27,175 nt of DNA from an uncultured Lachnospiraceae bacterium (GTDB lineage: Bacteria; Bacillota_A; Clostridia; Lachnospirales; Lachnospiraceae): positions 1-27,175 of the forward strand of contig CAJLNC010000030.1 of NCBI GenBank assembly GCA_905207905.1. The letters are read 5' to 3'. Positions 16,804 to 24,165 of this stretch are shown piece after piece. Under the pieces are notes generated by a model. The model was not told where the DNA came from. It saw only the letters and a list, made by a program, of their open reading frames with translations, and ran no database searches. Every line of letters begins with the position of its first letter. Position 1 is the stretch's first letter. The translations under genes were made by a program, and so were the position numbers.

Positions 16804-16931
16804 TCAAGGGGGTGCTGCAAAATAGTGGATCCGGTGGATTTTCGGTGTGTTTTTATTTGAAAATGTGCTGTTTTTCGGAGAAAAATCACCCGAAAGGGTA
16901 CCGCCGGAGGTATTTTGCAGCACCCCCTTGA
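16804..16931. repeat. Intergenic inverted repeat, family 2 (128 bp)
   Basis: Perfect 21-bp arms at 16804-16824 and 16911-16931, beginning TCAAGGGGGTGCTGC and continuing AAAATA. Inside the arms TCCGGTGG and CCGCCGGA extend the pairing after a short mismatch. The same sequence words (CGAAAATCCACCGGA and TATTTTGCA) recur at 19531-19559, so this is a dispersed palindromic element. It ends one base before the -35 box of the next promoter. Confidence 0.75.
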
Positions 16932-16960
16932 TTGACAAATTTCCGGGGATACAATAAACT
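16932..16960 (+). promoter_or_regulatory. Promoter of the second aldolase and GatZ/KbaZ genes
   Basis: TTGACA (16932-16937), 17-bp spacer and TAAACT (16955-16960), 37 bp before ATG 16998. The -10 box is imperfect. The spacer begins AATTTCCGG, almost the same as the spacer of the deoC promoter on the other strand (TATTTCCGG). Confidence 0.55.
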
Positions 16961-16997
16961 GACTGTATGAAAAATAATCATTTAGGAGGATAAAGGA

Positions 16998-17858
16998 ATG
17001 CCATTAGTTACATCGGAAAAAATGCTTTTAGATGCGCAGAAAAGAGGATATGCAGTAGGCGCTTTCAACTGTGAGAATATGGAGATGGTAAAAGCGATCA
17101 TCGCTGCGGCAGAGGAGCTGCGTGCTCCGCTGATGCTTCAGACAACTCCCTCCACGATTAAATATGGAACATTGGAGACCTTTGTGGCTATTGTGGCTGC
17201 TGAAGCGAAAAAGGCCACCGTTCCGGTATGTCTGCACTTAGATCACGGCAGCAGTTTTGAACTGGCTGTTCAGGCCATCAAGGCAGGGTACACCTCTGTG
17301 ATGATCGACGGTTCTAAGGAAGGTTTTGAGGGCAATGTGGCAGTCAGCAAAAAAGTGGCTGATGTGGCGAAGGCAGTGAATATTCCCTGTGAGGCAGAGC
17401 TGGGCAAAGTGGGAGGAAAGGAAGATGATCTGGAAGCAGAGGCAGATACCAACACAGATCCTGAGGAAGCCAGAGAATTTGTGGAGCGCACTGGGATCAC
17501 TTCTCTTGCTGTAGCCATTGGAACGGCTCACGGCTTCTATGTGGGAACCCCTGTTCTTGACAAGGAGCGTCTTTCCCAGATCCGTCAGGTGGTAGATATC
17601 CCCCTGGTGCTTCACGGAGCATCCGGATTAAGCGATGAGGACGTGAAGGACTGTGTGGCAAGAGGAATCTGCAAGGTGAACTTTGCCACAGAGCTTCGGA
17701 AAGCATACACCGATGCCGGGCAGGCTCTGATGAAAGAGAAACCGGAGACTTTTGATCCAAAAGCATTGGGTAAGGCAGGGATGGCGGCAGTCAAAGAGCT
17801 GGTTAAAAATCGTATGAAAGTCTGCGGATGCGACGGCAAGGCAGACGGGATTTTGTAA
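16998..17858 (+). CDS. Class II tagatose/fructose-bisphosphate aldolase, catalytic subunit (GatY/KbaY-like), copy 2
   Basis: A 286-residue aldolase with a complete active site: HLDHGSS with Asp82 and zinc ligand His83, CEAELGKVGG (131-140), GTAHGFY with His178, LHGASGLS with His206 and KVNFATELRKAY. The HLDHGSS and ATEL forms are those of the GatY/KbaY branch. It is followed 133 bp later by a GatZ/KbaZ gene, the stabilising partner of tagatose-1,6-bisphosphate aldolase, which strengthens that assignment. The ribosome site is TTAGGAGG and the gene has its own promoter, so it can be expressed apart from the importer operon. The products would be dihydroxyacetone phosphate and glyceraldehyde 3-phosphate. 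Confidence 0.93.
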   Translation: MPLVTSEKMLLDAQKRGYAVGAFNCENMEMVKAIIAAAEELRAPLMLQTTPSTIKYGTLETFVAIVAAEAKKATVPVCLHLDHGSSFELAVQAIKAGYTSVMIDGSKEGFEGNVAVSKKVADVAKAVNIPCEAELGKVGGKEDDLEAEADTNTDPEEAREFVERTGITSLAVAIGTAHGFYVGTPVLDKERLSQIRQVVDIPLVLHGASGLSDEDVKDCVARGICKVNFATELRKAYTDAGQALMKEKPETFDPKALGKAGMAAVKELVKNRMKVCGCDGKADGIL

Positions 17859-17991
17859 TGATAGGAATATGATCTGTGCCAGGGGATGAAAATTTAAAAG
17901 AAGTCCGCTGCGCAGGTGCATATTTTGACAGCAGGAGAGAGAGCCTGGCTTATGAGAATATGGTTGTTGGGAACAAATGGAGGATAAGAAC

Positions 17992-19284
17992 ATGAAACAT
18001 CCATTGCAGGAGATGATGGAGCAGAGAAGGGCTGGGATAAAATGCGGGATCCCTTCCTATTGTACTGCCAATGAGCTGGCCCTGGAGGCTGCTCTGATGC
18101 GGGCAAAGGAGCTGAACCGCCCGGTGTTGATCGAGGCTACTGCCAATCAGGTGAATCAGTTTGGCGGTTACACAGGAATGAAGCCTGCGGATTTCTATCA
18201 GTTGGTGTTAAAGATGGCCAAAGAGATGGGCGTGCCGGAAAATCATATGATCCTGGCGGGAGATCATCTTGGCCCGCTGACCTGGCAGAATGAGCCGGAG
18301 GAAGAGGCTATGGCCAAGTCTGAGGAGCTGGTATATCAGTATGTGCGGGCAGGATTTACGAAAATCCACCTGGACACCAGCATGAAGCTGGCGGATGATC
18401 CGGAGGGAGCATTGGCTACGGAGATAGTAGCAAAAAGAGGAGTACGTCTCTATCAGGTATGCATGAAGGCTTATGAGGAGCTGAAAGAAGAGAAGCCGGA
18501 GGCAATGCGGCCGGTATTTATCATCGGCTCAGAGGTACCTATTCCGGGAGGCGCTCAGGAGGCGGAGGATAGTCTGGCAGTGACCAAGCCGGAAGCCTTT
18601 GAGGAGACAGTGAATACTTACAAGAGATGCTTTGCGGAAGCAGGCGTGCCGGATGGCTGGAAAGATGTGATTGCAGTGGTGGTGCAGCCCGGCGTAGAAT
18701 TTGGCGATGACCAGGTATTTCTCTATGACAGAGAGGCGGCCAAAGAGCTGTGCGCCAAGCTGGCCGATTATCCGGAAATCGCTTTTGAGGGTCATTCTAC
18801 AGACTACCAGAGTGCGGAGTGCTTGAAAGAGATGGTGGAGGACGGTATTGTGATCCTGAAGGTAGGACCGGCTCTGACTTATGGGCTGCGGGAAGCGCTG
18901 TTCTCCCTGTCCATGATGGAACAGGAGCTGGTTCCGGCGAAGGAGCAGGCTCACTTTATGGATGTGTTAGAGCAGGTAATGCTGAACAATCCGGGGAACT
19001 GGAAGAAGCATTATCACGGAGATGAGAAGCAGCTGAAACTGGCAAGACGCTACAGCTTTTCTGACCGGGCCAGATACTATATGGGGCAGCCGGAGGTGAC
19101 GGCAGCCATAGATAAATTGTTTGCGAATTTGAGAACCTATGAGATTCCCATGAATATGCTTCATCAGTATATGCCTCTTCAGTATTTGAAGGTGCGGGAT
19201 GGGATCATCGCGAAGGATCCAAAAGCTCTGGCTATAGACGGCATTGTTGCGTTTATGCAGGATTATGAGTATGCTACAAAATAA
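17992..19284 (+). CDS. kbaZ: Tagatose-bisphosphate aldolase non-catalytic subunit (GatZ/KbaZ)
   Basis: A 430-residue protein, the usual length for GatZ/KbaZ. I chose ATG 17992, which follows GGAGG at 17979-17983; an ATG at 17977 would add five residues but lacks a site. Family landmarks run throughout: MKHPLQEMM at the start, LIEATANQVNQFGGYTGM, LAGDHLGPLTWQ, KIHLDTSM, IGSEVPIPGG, FEGHSTDYQ and LKVGPALTYGLREALFSL. In enteric bacteria this subunit is required for full activity and stability of GatY/KbaY, and the catalytic subunit is encoded just upstream here. It is the last gene of the + strand operon, followed by a strong terminator. It points to tagatose, galactitol, N-acetylgalactosamine or a related ketohexose route. 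Confidence 0.94.
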   Translation: MKHPLQEMMEQRRAGIKCGIPSYCTANELALEAALMRAKELNRPVLIEATANQVNQFGGYTGMKPADFYQLVLKMAKEMGVPENHMILAGDHLGPLTWQNEPEEEAMAKSEELVYQYVRAGFTKIHLDTSMKLADDPEGALATEIVAKRGVRLYQVCMKAYEELKEEKPEAMRPVFIIGSEVPIPGGAQEAEDSLAVTKPEAFEETVNTYKRCFAEAGVPDGWKDVIAVVVQPGVEFGDDQVFLYDREAAKELCAKLADYPEIAFEGHSTDYQSAECLKEMVEDGIVILKVGPALTYGLREALFSLSMMEQELVPAKEQAHFMDVLEQVMLNNPGNWKKHYHGDEKQLKLARRYSFSDRARYYMGQPEVTAAIDKLFANLRTYEIPMNMLHQYMPLQYLKVRDGIIAKDPKALAIDGIVAFMQDYEYATK

Positions 19285-19407
19285 GCTGGCAGGAAGCGAA
19301 ATTCCGTTTTTTCTGACGCAAAGACCTCAGCCATAGAGAAGTGACGGATTTTCAAGGAGGACGAAGAGATTTTTCATGTAAAAGGCAGAGAACTGCGGCA
19401 GAACGGA

Positions 19408-19485
19408 AACGGGTTTCTGCCATCCAAAGGTACAAACCTGATTTTCAGGGAAGATGTACAGGGATGGACAGAAACCCGTTTTTTT
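19408..19485 (+). terminator. Terminator of the sugar-catabolic operon
   Basis: AACGGGTTTCTG with CCATCC (19408-19425) pairs with GGATGG and CAGAAACCCGTT (19462-19480), one base bulged, followed by seven T's. The 36-base loop holds a smaller stem (CCTGATTTTCAGG). It separates the + operon from the converging kinase genes. The rest of 19285-19595 holds no gene. Confidence 0.85.
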
Positions 19486-19530
19486 GGTTCGTAGGATTCG
19501 GGTGGCAAAAGCCCTGATGGAAAAACGCAA

Positions 19531-19568
19531 CGAAAATCCACCGGAAACAGTATTTTGCATCCTCTCCC
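19531..19568. repeat. Diverged partial copy of the family 2 repeat
   Basis: CGAAAATCCACCGGA, five differing bases, then TATTTTGCA match the complement of 16809-16844. Only one arm is evident, in reverse orientation to the left arm of the element at 16.8 kb. It lies 28 bp beyond the stop of the minus-strand kinase gene. Confidence 0.6.
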
Positions 19569-19595
19569 AAGAAAGGCGGAGCCGCCATGGAAATA

Positions 19596-21206
19596 TTATA
19601 GGGGGATTTTGGTGATTTCGTGGATTCTGACCAGAGGCAGCAGCCGTTCCAGATCTTCCTTTAGGCACAGCTTGGTACCCTGATGGCCCAGGGAACCACC
19701 GGCGGCAGCCATTCCGTAGGCCAGAGCCTCCTCATCGGTTTTGTTGTAAAGAAGAGCCATGGCCATGCCGGCTACCATAGAATCCCCGGCCCCCTGAACG
19801 CCAAGAACCGGAATATCCAGGGCTTCTGCATACAGAATCCTTCTGGAGGTGGCAAGGTAGGTTCCCTTATCTCCGGCAGACAGGCAGATATATTGAATCC
19901 CCTGTTTTAAGAGTTCCTGAATGATATCATTCAAAGTTTGCCCTTCCTTCAACTCTTTGGCAAAGGCGCTGGAGAGCTCCTGTACGTTGGGTTTGATCAT
20001 GTAGGGGGCAGCTTTGATACCCTCCACAAGAGCCGGACCGGAGGCGTCCAGAATCGTTCGGCAGCCTCTGAGATTGGCGCTTTGGATAATGTTACGGTAT
20101 GTGGTGGCGGGAACACCGGTAGGAAGGCTTCCGCTCAGAGTGAGGATGCGGGTTTTCAGAGTGCAGGAGGAGATTTTATCCATCAGCTTATTTAAGGCTT
20201 CTTTGGGAACGGACAATCCGGCCTCGTTAAATTCTGTCATGGACTGGCTGGCCTCTTCAAATATCTTGATATTTGTGCGCAGATGGCCGGGAACCCGGAC
20301 AAAATCATAGGGGATTTCCAGATCATCTAAAAATTGTTCTACCACCCGGGCGCCTTCGGAATAGTTGAAGCCCAGACATCTTGTGGTAATACCAAAATTT
20401 TTCAGAACGGCGCTGACATTAATTCCCTTGCCGGAAATATCATTCTGCACTGATTTCACCTTATTGGTTCCATGATAGATCATGGATTGGATGTTGATCG
20501 TACGGTCCACGCAGGGATTCAAGGTAAGAGTGGTTACCTGGCAGTCCAGATCCTGGGATTTCCACTCTTGCAGGGCGGCCCAGTCTGCCATGGCCTGAAA
20601 AATGATCCAGATGGAGGTGGCTCCTGGATCCTGAAGGCCAAGGCCTTTATCAGGGTAATATTTGGCCCGGCCGCTGTGAGCCTCCATGTTTCGGGTGCTT
20701 TCCATGCCCTGCTTGGCAGCTGCAGCGGCCTTGACCAGTCCGGCTGGAAGAGAATCATTTTCTTCACTGCATTTTTCAAAAGCACAGACGGCTGGTTCCA
20801 GCGCATCGATCATGGTCTTGTCCCCGGGTTTTGCCTTGCCTCTGGATTTAAGGGCATCCAGAGATACCCGGAAAATTTCAGCAAAGTCTACCAAAGTCAT
20901 GGTGAAATGTTTTTGGCGGTGAACGGTGCCGCTGACAAACAGGGTTCCAAACAGTACTCCGGAGGCTCCGCCGCAGAAATCCATAATAATAGTGCCCACT
21001 GCCTGAAATACGTCTTCGATGGAAGTGCATCTCATCCGAGGAAGCTCAGCCTGTATTTCACTGAATGCCATATGCATATTTCTGCCGTGATCTCCATCAC
21101 CGATGGGGATGTCCATCTCCGTGAGATATCCTTCCTGCTTCACCATTTCTTCTGCCACAAAGCAGAACATTTTTTTGGCCTCTGCAATATTTAAATAGTC
21201 TTTCAT
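19596..21206 (-). CDS. Fusion kinase: DhaL domain joined to a 1-phosphofructokinase/tagatose-6-phosphate kinase (PfkB) domain
   Basis: A 536-residue protein. ATG 21206 follows GGAGG; an open extension to 21266 is ignored. Residues 1 to about 215 are a DhaL domain: DIPIGDGDHGRNM (32-44, magnesium-binding aspartates), CGGASGVLFG (78-87), GKAKPGDKTMIDALEPA (123-139), GRAKYYPD and DPGATS. In dihydroxyacetone kinases DhaL carries the ATP or ADP that phosphorylates substrate held by DhaK. Residues about 222-536 are PfkB of the FruK/LacC branch: TLTLNPCVDRTI, SGKGINVSAVLKNFG, TLSGSLPTGVP, KPNVQEL and GAGDSMVAG (472-480) with catalytic Asp475 or its equivalent. Both halves look intact. The partner DhaK-like gene lies 19 bp upstream. 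I infer two consecutive phosphorylations, yielding a bisphosphate for the neighbouring aldolases. I know of no standard family with this architecture. Confidence 0.9.
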   Translation of the reverse strand: MKDYLNIAEAKKMFCFVAEEMVKQEGYLTEMDIPIGDGDHGRNMHMAFSEIQAELPRMRCTSIEDVFQAVGTIIMDFCGGASGVLFGTLFVSGTVHRQKHFTMTLVDFAEIFRVSLDALKSRGKAKPGDKTMIDALEPAVCAFEKCSEENDSLPAGLVKAAAAAKQGMESTRNMEAHSGRAKYYPDKGLGLQDPGATSIWIIFQAMADWAALQEWKSQDLDCQVTTLTLNPCVDRTINIQSMIYHGTNKVKSVQNDISGKGINVSAVLKNFGITTRCLGFNYSEGARVVEQFLDDLEIPYDFVRVPGHLRTNIKIFEEASQSMTEFNEAGLSVPKEALNKLMDKISSCTLKTRILTLSGSLPTGVPATTYRNIIQSANLRGCRTILDASGPALVEGIKAAPYMIKPNVQELSSAFAKELKEGQTLNDIIQELLKQGIQYICLSAGDKGTYLATSRRILYAEALDIPVLGVQGAGDSMVAGMAMALLYNKTDEEALAYGMAAAGGSLGHQGTKLCLKEDLERLLPLVRIHEITKIPL

Positions 21207-21225
21207 GAGATACTGCCTCCTGCTT

Positions 21226-22266
21226 TTAGTAGTCCAAATTTCTGAAATGGTGATCCCGTTCTGCAAAACCTCTGATCCAAGGAGAGCGGGCGGGATAGTC
21301 GTAGCAGCGCTTCAGTTCTTCATCCACGCTCATAAGGCTTACAGAAAAACCGCTGCTGTCCTGAGGCGTGTATACCTTTTCCGCAAGAATATGGTGGACT
21401 TTGATTTCGCTGTTTCGGAGATTTTGCAAAATCCGTTTGGCAATGAGGGACAATTCCATGTGGCCGGTATGTCCAAAACCGTTCACCAGCACCACCACTT
21501 CATCCATGGGAAGCGGCTGGCTTTCTTTCAAAAGATACTGAAACACAGTATCAGCGGTTTCGTTGGCATCTATAAAGGGTTTGCGGAAAATTCCGCTTTC
21601 CCCACTGAAACCGACACCATATTCTACCATGCCTTCTTTCAGTTCCAGCAATGGCTTCCCAGTGCCGGGATCGTAGGCAGATGAGGTGCAGGCACAGAAG
21701 GTATAGGTGTTGTCATTGGCTTTGGCCGCAATTCTGGCCACATCCTCCAGATTCATGCCAAGAGAAGCGGCTCCGCCGGCGGCCTTTACCACCAGGAGAA
21801 CGCCGGCTGTTCCGCGGCGCTGGCTTTTTTCTTCTCTGGGAGCAGAAGCTACATCATCGGTCACCACTACGGTTCTGGTGGTGATTCCCTCCAGTTCTGC
21901 AAGCTCGCTGGCAAGTTCAAAATTCAGTACATCTCCGGCGTGATTGGTACAGATGTATACCACACCATTTTTATTAGGGACATTTCTGGTGACGGCCTGA
22001 ACAGCCCGGCAGGAAGGGGCAGTGTAAATCGGGCCGAGAACAGCAGCGTCTGCCAGGCCCTCTCCTACATATCCAATGCACCAGGGCTCATTGCCGGAGC
22101 CGCCTCCTACCACGACAGATACAGGGTTTCTGCATTTCTGGCGCATAATACCGTTACAGTTTCCACGGTCAATGAAGATGCGTTTATATTCATTGGGGTA
22201 GAGTTCTAAAAATCCGTCCACCATTTCATCAACAGCGTTTTGACAGTCATTAAATAGTTTGATCAA
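21226..22266 (-). CDS. DhaK-like protein lacking the substrate-binding histidine
   Basis: A 346-residue protein, the usual DhaK length. I chose TTG 22266 because GAAAGGAAG is well placed and the start (MIKLFND) then matches DhaK N-termini; the frame is open up to 22371. DhaK features include VVVGGGSGNEP (51-61), GYVGEGLADAAVLGPIYTAPS, TNHAGDVLNFELA with Asp112 (the acid/base position), VVVTDDVAS and a C-terminal VNGFGHTGHMEL. Two key residues differ. The GSGHEP histidine is Asn59, and the histidine that forms a covalent hemiaminal with dihydroxyacetone (GIHGEPG in canonical DhaK) is Ser221 in GFSGESG. It therefore probably does not hold dihydroxyacetone in the known way and may take another ketose or a sugar phosphate. 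It is co-transcribed with the DhaL-PfkB fusion. Confidence 0.88.
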   Translation of the reverse strand: MIKLFNDCQNAVDEMVDGFLELYPNEYKRIFIDRGNCNGIMRQKCRNPVSVVVGGGSGNEPWCIGYVGEGLADAAVLGPIYTAPSCRAVQAVTRNVPNKNGVVYICTNHAGDVLNFELASELAELEGITTRTVVVTDDVASAPREEKSQRRGTAGVLLVVKAAGGAASLGMNLEDVARIAAKANDNTYTFCACTSSAYDPGTGKPLLELKEGMVEYGVGFSGESGIFRKPFIDANETADTVFQYLLKESQPLPMDEVVVLVNGFGHTGHMELSLIAKRILQNLRNSEIKVHHILAEKVYTPQDSSGFSVSLMSVDEELKRCYDYPARSPWIRGFAERDHHFRNLDY

Positions 22267-22307
22267 AATAGCTTCCTTTCTGCAAATAACTTTTTTGCAA
22301 ATAGAGT

Positions 22308-22316
22308 TTGTTTCGT
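22308..22316. promoter_or_regulatory. Candidate DeoR operator upstream of the DhaK-like gene
   Basis: TTGTTTCGT is identical to one half of the tandem repeat at 24211-24228 upstream of the second DeoR gene. It lies within GTTTCGTAAAC (22310-22320), a small inverted repeat, 42-50 bp before the TTG start. I found no clear -35/-10 pair beside it. Confidence 0.4.
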
Positions 22317-22353
22317 AAACAGCTTTTTGCAGATCAAATGTTCCGCAACGGAT

Positions 22354-22444
22354 GGCAGCATCCGTGTACATAGGGCAACACGCCTCAAATCATGAGATTT
22401 GCTGGATTTTCTGAGTGTATTGTCCTATGCACACCGACGCTGCC
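22354..22444. repeat. Intergenic inverted repeat, family 1 (element B)
   Basis: The 30-base arms 22354-22383 and 22415-22444 match at 24 positions, and several mismatches could form G-U pairs in RNA. The loop holds a perfect 6-4-6 hairpin (22386-22401). The left arm shares GCATCCGTGTACA and AGGGCAACACG with element A at 4.4 kb. It lies just after the ArsR stop and before the DhaK-like gene, where it could also end transcription or be processed in RNA. Confidence 0.7.
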
Positions 22445-22457
22445 AAGGCGTATGGTT

Positions 22458-22826
22458 TCATTCTGATGCATCTTCTGTGATATGATCAAGCCCCTGAGCA
22501 ATAATGGTGCGCACATGGTCGTCTGCCAGGGAGTAGAAGATGGATTTGCCCTCCCTGCGGTTTTTTACCAGCTTATTCTGCTTTAGAATGCGAAGCTGGT
22601 GGGAGATGGCAGATTGAGTCATATTCAGAGCATGGGCGAGATCGCAGACGCAGACCTCAGCCTCAAAAAGTACAAACAGGATGCGAATCCTGGTAGAATC
22701 GCCGAACACCTTAAACAACTCAGCCAGGTTGTAGAGCTCTGTCTCTGGAGGCAGTTTTTCGCTTACAATCTGCAGAAGGGCTTCATGCACCTCTGTACTG
22801 TCGCAGCATTCTATTTCTTTTGGCAT
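22458..22826 (-). CDS. ArsR/SmtB-family metal-sensing repressor
   Basis: A 122-residue repressor. ATG 22826 follows AAAGGAG; an upstream in-frame ATG at 22877 lacks a site. The winged helix is standard (FKVFGDSTRIRILFVL, then LNMTQSAISHQLRILKQNKLV and REGKSIFYSL). Both metal sites of the family appear filled. The alpha-3N site has Cys7, Cys8 and Cys59/Cys61 (VCVCDLA, as in CadC). The alpha-5 site has Asp102, His104, His115 and Glu118, with exactly the D-x-H, then H-x-x-E spacing of SmtB. It should sense zinc, cadmium or lead and release the operator at 23165-23180. It is transcribed after the HMA gene. The expected metal-efflux ATPase is missing. Confidence 0.92.
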   Translation of the reverse strand: MPKEIECCDSTEVHEALLQIVSEKLPPETELYNLAELFKVFGDSTRIRILFVLFEAEVCVCDLAHALNMTQSAISHQLRILKQNKLVKNRREGKSIFYSLADDHVRTIIAQGLDHITEDASE

Positions 22827-22906
22827 AAAAAGCTCCTTTCCGAAAATGAAAAGGGTTGCGGAAAGACAGAAGATCATAGGATCTATCTAACCACAGCCCG
22901 GAGAAT

Positions 22907-23125
22907 TTAGAAATAGATTTCGCAGTCATCCTCTACTTTTTTACAATTTTTCCGTACCTCTGACATAACAGATTTGGGATCCTGCCCCTCCTCAAATTCT
23001 ACAGCCATTTTCAATGTCATAAAATTTACAGATGCGTCCTTAACTCCGGAGGTTTTTTTTGCAGCATCCTCCATCTTGTTTGCGCAGTTGGCGCAGTCAA
23101 CTTCGATTTTGTAGGTCTTTTTCAT
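22907..23125 (-). CDS. Small heavy-metal-associated (HMA) domain protein
   Basis: A 72-residue protein starting at ATG 23125 after AAAGGATGG. It is one ferredoxin-like HMA domain: KIEVDCANCANKMEDAAKK carries the metal-binding pair Cys11 and Cys14, followed by GVKDASVNFMTLKMAVEF. Two more cysteines (Cys61, Cys68) lie near the end, which is not standard. The DCANCANKME form is close to the N-terminal domain of CadA-type zinc/cadmium ATPases rather than copper chaperones. It could buffer or deliver metal. It heads a two-gene operon with the ArsR sensor. Its promoter and operator at 23165-23221 make metal-induced expression likely. Confidence 0.88.
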   Translation of the reverse strand: MKKTYKIEVDCANCANKMEDAAKKTSGVKDASVNFMTLKMAVEFEEGQDPKSVMSEVRKNCKKVEDDCEIYF

Positions 23126-23164
23126 GGCATTCCATCCTTTCTTGTAATAGTTGTATGTCTATAT

Positions 23165-23221
23165 ATGAATAATTGTTCATGCGTTTGTTTCTATTATATA
23201 CGGAAGGAAGAGGAAAGTCAA
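23165..23221 (-). promoter_or_regulatory. Promoter and SmtB/CzrA-type operator of the HMA-arsR operon
   Basis: On the minus strand, TTGACT (23221-23216), a 17-bp spacer and TATAAT (23198-23193) form a near-consensus promoter. Just downstream lies the inverted repeat ATGAATAATTGTTCAT (23165-23180), close to the known operator form of ArsR/SmtB repressors. This supports autoregulation by the ArsR protein. Confidence 0.85.
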
Positions 23222-23231
23222 GGGGAAAGGG

Positions 23232-23271
23232 AAAAGGCCTGGAAAAATTTTGTTTTGTCCAAGGCCTTTTT
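23232..23271 (-). terminator. Terminator-like hairpin after the second DeoR gene
   Basis: AAAAGGCCT with GGA (23232-23243) pairs with TCCAAGGCCTTTT (23258-23270), one base bulged. It lies 55 bp past the minus-strand stop at 23325. Downstream T's on the minus strand are modest (TTTTCCCTTTCC); the + side has five T's. Confidence 0.6.
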
Positions 23272-23324
23272 GCAGGTAGGGGAATGTTTTTCTGAAACGA
23301 TATTTTTGGGATGCTTCCCGGTCT

Positions 23325-24134
23325 TTATACGGAGAAAACTTTAATATTATGCTGCTGATAATAGTCCAGATACTGCTGGTTTACGGAACGGTTGGTGACT
23401 ACATTTGGGATGCGATCCAGGCCGCACCACTGGGTGAAGGTACGCTTGTCATATTTTCCGTCATTAGCCAGAAGATAAATCTGTTTGGAATTGCTGATTA
23501 AATGGTTATATAACGGAAGCTGAGCGCGATTGATAATCGAGTATCCGTAATTTAAATCGATACCGTCCACAGTAATAAAAACTTTATCAAAATATAGTTT
23601 TTTAAGAGACTGTACAGTATATTCATCCAGCGTCTCGATGTGATTCGTTCCCATATGCACATTGCCGCCTAAGAGAAGAATGGATACATGGGGGTTGCCG
23701 GAAAATTCCAGTACAGCAGTAATATTTGTAGTTACAACCGTAATGTTGTCCCTGCAGTTCCGGTTGATATATTGGCACAGCAGATTGCAGGTGAGACCGG
23801 CTCCAACAAAAACAATATCATTCGAAGAAATAAATTCTGCAGATCTTTTGGCAATAGCATCTTTACAGCTGTAGTAGGGATCCGGATATTTAAGAGAGCA
23901 TGAATCAGAAGCGGTTGCAACGGCAGCAGAAAGGGCGGAGTCTGTCTCTTTTGGAGAAAGGTATTGGGCACCCCCGTGGGTTTTTACCAGTAAGCCCTGA
24001 CTGTCTAATTCATTCAGATCTCTTCTGACAGTGGCTAAAGACGCATGAGTTAAGTCACTGAGAAATTTAGTGCTTGCAATTTGGTTATTTTCCAGATAAT
24101 CCAAAATTATTTTTTGACGTTCAAGAGCTAACAT
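23325..24134 (-). CDS. DeoR/GlpR-family transcriptional regulator (second copy)
   Basis: A 269-residue repressor. I chose ATG 24134, which follows AGGAGGAAG; the open extension to 24194 has no site. The N-terminal winged helix has RQKIILDYLENN, FLSDLTHASLATVRRDLNEL (24-43) and the wing KTHGGAQ. The sensing domain has FVGAGLTCNLLCQYI, TVVTTNITAVLEF, LLLGGNVHMGTNHIETL, FITVDGIDLNYG and LLANDGKYDKRTF. It is slightly longer than usual because of a linker around residues 60-90. It lies downstream of deoC on the same strand, with its own promoter at 24166-24194. The tandem TTGTTTCGW repeat upstream suggests autoregulation, and a copy before the DhaK-like gene suggests it controls that operon. Confidence 0.92.
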   Translation of the reverse strand: MLALERQKIILDYLENNQIASTKFLSDLTHASLATVRRDLNELDSQGLLVKTHGGAQYLSPKETDSALSAAVATASDSCSLKYPDPYYSCKDAIAKRSAEFISSNDIVFVGAGLTCNLLCQYINRNCRDNITVVTTNITAVLEFSGNPHVSILLLGGNVHMGTNHIETLDEYTVQSLKKLYFDKVFITVDGIDLNYGYSIINRAQLPLYNHLISNSKQIYLLANDGKYDKRTFTQWCGLDRIPNVVTNRSVNQQYLDYYQQHNIKVFSV

Positions 24135-24165
24135 TAGGCTTCCTCCTGGTTGCTTTTTAAATATA

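Noticed and set aside
16656..16889. 77-residue minus-strand frame in the 355-bp gap
   Set aside because: It lies across two hairpins, has no convincing ribosome site and no recognisable motif.
19327..19668. 113-residue minus-strand frame
   Set aside because: It covers the operon terminator and a repeat relic and overlaps the end of the fusion kinase gene; no family resemblance.
20472..21194. 240-residue open frame on the + strand
   Set aside because: It is antisense to the DhaL part of the fusion kinase, has no ribosome site and no recognisable motif. Several similar long antisense frames (for example 3382-4008, 8854-9528, 14431-15048 and 10065-10727) are rejected for the same reason.
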